Shown here: piece after piece, positions 13,797 to 17,246 of the stretch
How positions within the stretch are numbered: position 1 is the stretch's first letter
Layout: each line of letters starts with the position of its first letter
From: JAYPEY01 sp964519245
GTDB lineage: Bacteria > Verrucomicrobiota > Verrucomicrobiia > Limisphaerales > JAYPEY01
DNA: 17,246 nt
Direction of reading: 5' to 3'
Assembly (NCBI GenBank): GCA_964519245.1
Contig: CAZFLK010000128.1
Location: 1 to 17,246, forward strand
The notes under the pieces: generated by a model
Seen by the model: only the letters and a program-made list of their open reading frames with translations
Told to the model about the DNA's origin: nothing
The model's database searches: none
Translations under genes and position numbers: made by a program

Positions 13797-14774
13797 ATGA
13801 ACCGTGAGCAGGTGATTGTTGTCGGGGCCGGCATCTCGGGGGTCCTGTTGGCGCGCGCCCTTCAGCCGGCGGGCGTTGACGTCACTGTTCTGGAGAAGTC
13901 CCGCGGATTTGGCGGGCGTATGGCGACCCGACGCTGGGATGAGCAGCGGTTTGATCACGGCGCCCAGTATTTCAGGATTCGATCCCCGCAGGCAAGGAAG
14001 ACGCTGCAGCCGTTGATTGATGGAGGCGTCGTTGTCCGTTGGCCGGGCGGCGGCGCGTCCGGCTCCGACGAGGAACGATGGGTTGGTCGTCCGGGGATGA
14101 GCGCCGTCGCGCGCGCGCTGGCCGGGGATCTGCGTGTGATCCACGAGGCCCGGGTATTGGAAGCCCTGCCGAATGACGGTGGGTGGAATGTTCGACTGGT
14201 CGATGGCGGGGAGTTGCCTTGTCGCGTCTTGGCGTTGTCGTCTCCCGTGCCGCAATCGCTGGAGATTCTGCGGCCCGCATTGAATGAAATGGACCCGGTT
14301 GTCCGGCTGCGACTTGAAGGTGTCGACTACGACCCTGGCTATGCGCTGTTGGCGAAGTTGAAGGGCGCCGCCATCGGGAGTTGGCGTTCCGGGATGACGC
14401 TGGCCGATGAGAGGATTGCCTGGGTCGCGGACAATCAATCCAAGCTGCGGCCGGGAGAGATTGGTGATGGCGCGCTCGTTGCGCAGTCCACGCCGCATTT
14501 TGCCCGGGAGCACGAACATGAGGATCGCAAGGTCGTGGCCGATCTGATGGCTGAAAGCGTTGAGGCATTATTGGGGGTCCGGCTCGAGGAACAACGCGTC
14601 CATTGGTGGAAGTATGCGGCGCCGTCGTCTCGTCTTGCGGAGCGCGCGCTTTGGTTGGACGGCCCATCGCCCGCGGTCCTGTGCGGTGACGCGTTCGGTG
14701 AGGGCATGGTGGAAGGTGCCCTGCTTTCGGGCCTGGCTGCGAGCGAGTTGGTCCTGAGCCGGTTGGCAGAGTGA
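13797..14774 (+). CDS. Renalase-like FAD/NAD(P)-dependent oxidoreductase
   Basis: A 325-residue flavoprotein with a Rossmann N-terminus (VIVVGAGISGVLLARALQPAG, GAGISG at 10-15), the GG motif LEKSRGFGGRMATRR (32-46), FDHGAQYF, and a C-terminal FAD contact LCGDAFGEGMVEGALLSG. Length and order match the bacterial renalase-like / COG3380 group, which oxidises NAD(P)H isomers or related nicotinamide species in characterised members. No signal peptide, so cytoplasmic. The ATG at 13797 begins two bases after the upstream stop; a TTG at 13791 is less likely. The SDR follows immediately (an in-frame GTG overlaps this stop codon). Neighbouring a photolyase, it could maintain flavin or nicotinamide redox state, which is inference. 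Confidence 0.85.
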   Translation: MNREQVIVVGAGISGVLLARALQPAGVDVTVLEKSRGFGGRMATRRWDEQRFDHGAQYFRIRSPQARKTLQPLIDGGVVVRWPGGGASGSDEERWVGRPGMSAVARALAGDLRVIHEARVLEALPNDGGWNVRLVDGGELPCRVLALSSPVPQSLEILRPALNEMDPVVRLRLEGVDYDPGYALLAKLKGAAIGSWRSGMTLADERIAWVADNQSKLRPGEIGDGALVAQSTPHFAREHEHEDRKVVADLMAESVEALLGVRLEEQRVHWWKYAAPSSRLAERALWLDGPSPAVLCGDAFGEGMVEGALLSGLAASELVLSRLAE

Positions 14775-14785
14775 GGCATTTGGTT

Positions 14786-15526
14786 ATGAACGGAAGATTC
14801 CTGGTTTTCGGAGCCACGGGCGGCATCGGCGGCGCCCTCTGCAGGCAATTGGTAGAAGACGGCTGCGAGCCTGTGCTGATCGCGCGGGATCGGGGCAAAC
14901 TGGACGAATTGTCAGAGGAACTGGGCGTTGCCTCGCATTCTGCAGATTGCCGTGATTGGGAGCAGGTAGAAAGCCTGGTCGCGAACCTTGACGAGGAAGA
15001 CCAGCCCTTCGACGGCGTCGCGGTGTGCATTGGGTCGCTCCTGATCAAGCCGGCTCACCTGACCCGGCAGGAAGAATTTGAAGCGACGATCGAGAACAAT
15101 TTGTCGGTTGCGTTTGGGATTCTCAGAGCGGTTGTCAGGCCCATGATGAAGGCGGGAGGCTCGATTGTGCTGGTGTCCTCCGCGGCGGCGCGCATCGGGA
15201 TCTCGAATCATGAGGCGATCGCCGCGGCGAAGGCGGGGTTGATCGGGTTGACCTTGTCGGCTGCTGCGACCTATGCGGCTCGCGGCATTCGGGTGAACTG
15301 CGTGGCGCCGGGGTTGACGGAGACGCCCATGACCGAGAAGTTGACCGCCAATGAGGCGGGCAGACGAGGCTCGGAATCCATGCATGCCTTGGGGCGACTC
15401 GGTCGTCCGGAGGAAGTTGCGAGGGCCATTGCCTGGTTGCTGGACCGGCAGCAGTCCTGGGTTACCGGCCAAACCATTGGAGTGGATGGCGGATTGGGCG
15501 TGACCCTGGCCCGGAGGGCGGCCTGA
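14786..15526 (+). CDS. Short-chain dehydrogenase/reductase lacking the canonical catalytic Tyr
   Basis: A 246-residue SDR with Rossmann motif GATGGIG (9-15), an NNLS motif at about 104-107, the catalytic-Ser region IVLVSSAAARIG, and the C-terminal patterns RGIRVNCVAPGLTETPM and WVTGQTIGVDGG. The usual YxxxK is AIAAAK: Lys149 is present but the Tyr position is Ile145, with SNHEA just before. Ordinary SDR proton transfer would therefore be impaired unless another residue substitutes (His142 is close). This IAAAK form may be normal for the photolyase-linked SDR subgroup, from recall only. I chose the ATG at 14786 over the GTG at 14771 (which overlaps the upstream stop) because the Rossmann strand begins there. 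The stop overlaps the photolyase ATG (TGATG), indicating translational coupling. Confidence 0.88.
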   Translation: MNGRFLVFGATGGIGGALCRQLVEDGCEPVLIARDRGKLDELSEELGVASHSADCRDWEQVESLVANLDEEDQPFDGVAVCIGSLLIKPAHLTRQEEFEATIENNLSVAFGILRAVVRPMMKAGGSIVLVSSAAARIGISNHEAIAAAKAGLIGLTLSAAATYAARGIRVNCVAPGLTETPMTEKLTANEAGRRGSESMHALGRLGRPEEVARAIAWLLDRQQSWVTGQTIGVDGGLGVTLARRAA

Positions 15527-17031
15527 TGAGCGAGGCGAGCCTCATTTTTCCGTTTCAGCTTTTTGACCCTCACCCGGCCATTGAGCGCGGTCGGAAGGTG
15601 TTTCTGATCGAGGACAGCCTGGTCTTTGGCGATCCCCACGTTGGACTCGGCTGCCACAAGCAACGACTCATTCTGTTGCGGGCGGCGATGCAGAGCTATG
15701 GCGAGACGCTCAGGGTCCGCGGCTATGATGTGGAGTATTGGCCTTGGCGGGAGGGGTGGACAATCCGTGACGCGCTCGCGGAACTGACGCGCGGGGGATT
15801 CGATGAACTCCACGTGTGCGAGACGGTGGATTTCCTGTTGAAGAAGCGCATTGATCGAAGGAGGGAACGGGTTGGATTCCGGGTGGTCTGGCATGATACG
15901 CCCATGTTCCTGACGCCCCGGGACGTTCTGGCTGAACATTTTGAGGGTGGCAAGAAACCGTTCATGGCGCGGTTTTACCAGGCGCAACGAAGCCGGATGG
16001 GCATCCTGGTGGACGGCTCAGGCGCACCGGCCGGGGGGCGTTGGAGTTTCGATGACGAGAACCGCAAGCCAATGCCGAAGCGTGGGTTGGAAGCGCCGCC
16101 GCCACTGCAGACGGCGGCCTCGGCGGACGTTCAGCGGGTCATCGCGTCTGTGGAGGCAGATTTTCCGGACGACTACGGCGCGATCGAGTCTTTTCACTAT
16201 CCGGTGACGCACGCCGCCGCTGCGCGGTGGTTGGACGAGTTCGTGGAGAATCGATTGGAAAGGTTTGGTCCCTATGAAGACGCCATCAGCGGGCGCGAGC
16301 GAACGCTCTTCCACAGCATTCTGACGCCGATGCTGAACATTGGGCTGCTGACGCCGCAACAGGTCGTGGACCGGACCCTGGAGTTCGCGGCCGAGCGGGA
16401 CGTTCCGCTGAACTCCCTGGAGGGCTTTATCCGGCAGATCATCGGCTGGCGGGAGTTCATGCGCGGGGCCTACGACTACCTCGGGGTCCCAATGCGCAAT
16501 GGCAATTTCTGGGAGTTCGAGGACCGCCCCATTCCCGATGCGTTCTATCGTGGGGAGACCGGGGTTGAACCGGTGGATGTCTGCATTCGTCGCGCCTTGG
16601 AGACCGGCTATTGTCATCACATCGAAAGGCTGATGATCCTGGGCAACTTCATGCTCCTTTGCGGATTTCATCCGAAACGCGTCTGCGACTGGTTCATGGA
16701 GCTGTTCGTCGACGCCTATGACTGGGTGATGGTCCCCAATGTGCATGGCATGAGTCAGTTCGGCGACGGAGGGATGTTCACGACCAAGCCATACATCTCC
16801 GGCTCGAACTACGTGTTGAAGATGAGCGATTTCCGGCGCGGTCCGTGGTGCGACGCTTGGGATGGCCTGTTCTGGACGTTCATTGAACGACACGAGGCGT
16901 TCTTTCGCAGTCAGCATCGGTTGGGCATGATGGCCCGGCAACTGGACAGAATGAAGCCGGAGAAGCTGAAGGCGCACCGCGAAAACGCAGCGGCATTCCT
17001 TGGCGGTCTCGACGCGGGTGGGTCCGTCTGA
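15526..17031 (+). CDS. Cryptochrome/photolyase family protein (DPRP / COG3046 type)
   Basis: A 501-residue flavoprotein of the group that includes prokaryotic (6-4) photolyases and CryB/PhrB, acting in light-driven DNA repair or light sensing. The N-terminal DPRP domain has VFLIEDSLVFGD and HKQRLILLRAAM. The FAD-binding helical domain carries FIRQIIGWREFMRG, GYCHHIERLMILGNFMLL, VPNVHGMSQFGDGGMFTTKP and YISGSNYVLKMSDF. PhrB-type proteins then have a Cys-rich MSDYC-x-x-C...C stretch for a 4Fe-4S cluster; here it is MSDFRRGPWCDAWDGLFW, with at most one Cys left, so the cluster is probably absent. That variant is, to my recollection, common in a cyanobacterial and Bacteroidota branch. The start overlaps the SDR stop and has GGAGGG about seven bases upstream. 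Length is normal for the family. Confidence 0.95.
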   Translation: MSEASLIFPFQLFDPHPAIERGRKVFLIEDSLVFGDPHVGLGCHKQRLILLRAAMQSYGETLRVRGYDVEYWPWREGWTIRDALAELTRGGFDELHVCETVDFLLKKRIDRRRERVGFRVVWHDTPMFLTPRDVLAEHFEGGKKPFMARFYQAQRSRMGILVDGSGAPAGGRWSFDDENRKPMPKRGLEAPPPLQTAASADVQRVIASVEADFPDDYGAIESFHYPVTHAAAARWLDEFVENRLERFGPYEDAISGRERTLFHSILTPMLNIGLLTPQQVVDRTLEFAAERDVPLNSLEGFIRQIIGWREFMRGAYDYLGVPMRNGNFWEFEDRPIPDAFYRGETGVEPVDVCIRRALETGYCHHIERLMILGNFMLLCGFHPKRVCDWFMELFVDAYDWVMVPNVHGMSQFGDGGMFTTKPYISGSNYVLKMSDFRRGPWCDAWDGLFWTFIERHEAFFRSQHRLGMMARQLDRMKPEKLKAHRENAAAFLGGLDAGGSV

Positions 17032-17044
17032 ACGGGCGTCGCCT

Positions 17045-17246
17045 TCAGTGCGCCTGGAGCCAGTCGCGCCCCTCGCCCATCTCGACGACGATGGGAACGT
17101 CCAGCTTGATGGCATTCTGCATCTTCTCCTGAATCATGGGTTTCACCGTGTCGGCCTCGGCTTTGAGAAGGTCGAAGACGAGTTCGTCGTGAACCTGAAG
17201 CAGCATGCGCGTCCGGTAGCCCCCGGACTTCAATTCGGCGTGAATC
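17045..17246 (-). CDS. polA: DNA polymerase I, C-terminal end (5' part outside window)
   Basis: Only the last 66 codons are in view, and the frame stays open to the window edge. The visible end contains the polymerase motif C block MLLQVHDELVFDL, with the catalytic Asp in VHDE, and the typical terminal segment KLDVPIVVEMGEGRDWLQAH. It belongs to family A DNA polymerases, which fill gaps and process Okazaki fragments. The gene converges on the photolyase gene with 13 bases between the stops. The TTG at 17233 is not a start but an internal Leu codon. Confidence 0.95.
   Translation of the reverse strand, partial: IHAELKSGGYRTRMLLQVHDELVFDLLKAEADTVKPMIQEKMQNAIKLDVPIVVEMGEGRDWLQAH

Noticed and set aside
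13797..15526. Frameshift between the flavoprotein and SDR genes
   Set aside because: Each protein is full length with its own complete motifs; this is normal operon packing.

Overview
This is a GC-rich, gene-dense bacterial chromosome segment. Protein flavour points to Verrucomicrobiota or a neighbouring PVC lineage. The first protein ends in a Cys-rich module I associate with verrucomicrobial secreted and pseudopilin-like proteins, and RecQ carries its zinc cysteines near the C-terminus. Other family members (DPRP-type photolyase, CIA30, DoxX-like) fit but are not diagnostic. The lineage call is inference from protein resemblance only.

Layout. Positions 1-552 hold the 3' part of a small protein with a DUF2059-like helical region and a Cys-rich C-terminal module. 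From 553 to about 1230 there is no convincing gene, but there are two copies of a REP-like palindromic element, followed at once by a small GIY-YIG nuclease gene (1232-1471). A minus-strand block follows: recQ (1556-3484), a DoxX-like membrane protein (3721-4083) and an MFS transporter (4333-5559). Between the MFS start and the next plus-strand gene lie two and two-thirds tandem copies of a 102-bp structured repeat (5617-5888).

The most notable gene is at 5971-6480. It encodes a SelL/AhpC-TSA-like thioredoxin-fold redox protein whose catalytic Cys position is an in-frame TGA (6061-6063), in the context RHFG-U-TFCRE, with a plausible bacterial SECIS hairpin just downstream. The TGA is best read as selenocysteine, so a conventional gene caller would truncate the protein and lose its active site. 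It faces an ADP-ribosylglycohydrolase (6494-7438, minus), and then come an exported Cys-type glutathione peroxidase (7632-8213) and a second DoxX-like protein (8246-8611).

From 8679 to 17031 the genes form a mostly plus-strand redox and light-linked neighbourhood. It contains an FAD amine-oxidase-like protein, a secreted CIA30 protein (minus), a divergent second ADP-ribosylglycohydrolase, two coupled small membrane proteins, a larger unknown membrane protein, a renalase-like FAD oxidoreductase, an SDR without the usual catalytic Tyr, and a DPRP-family cryptochrome/photolyase. The last four are packed with gaps or overlaps of a few bases and probably form one operon for photorepair, light signalling or flavin/quinone redox work. 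The window ends in the C-terminal end of DNA polymerase I (minus).

Several starts lack a Shine-Dalgarno sequence but have TTGACA-like hexamers only about 30-50 bases upstream, which would give very short leaders.
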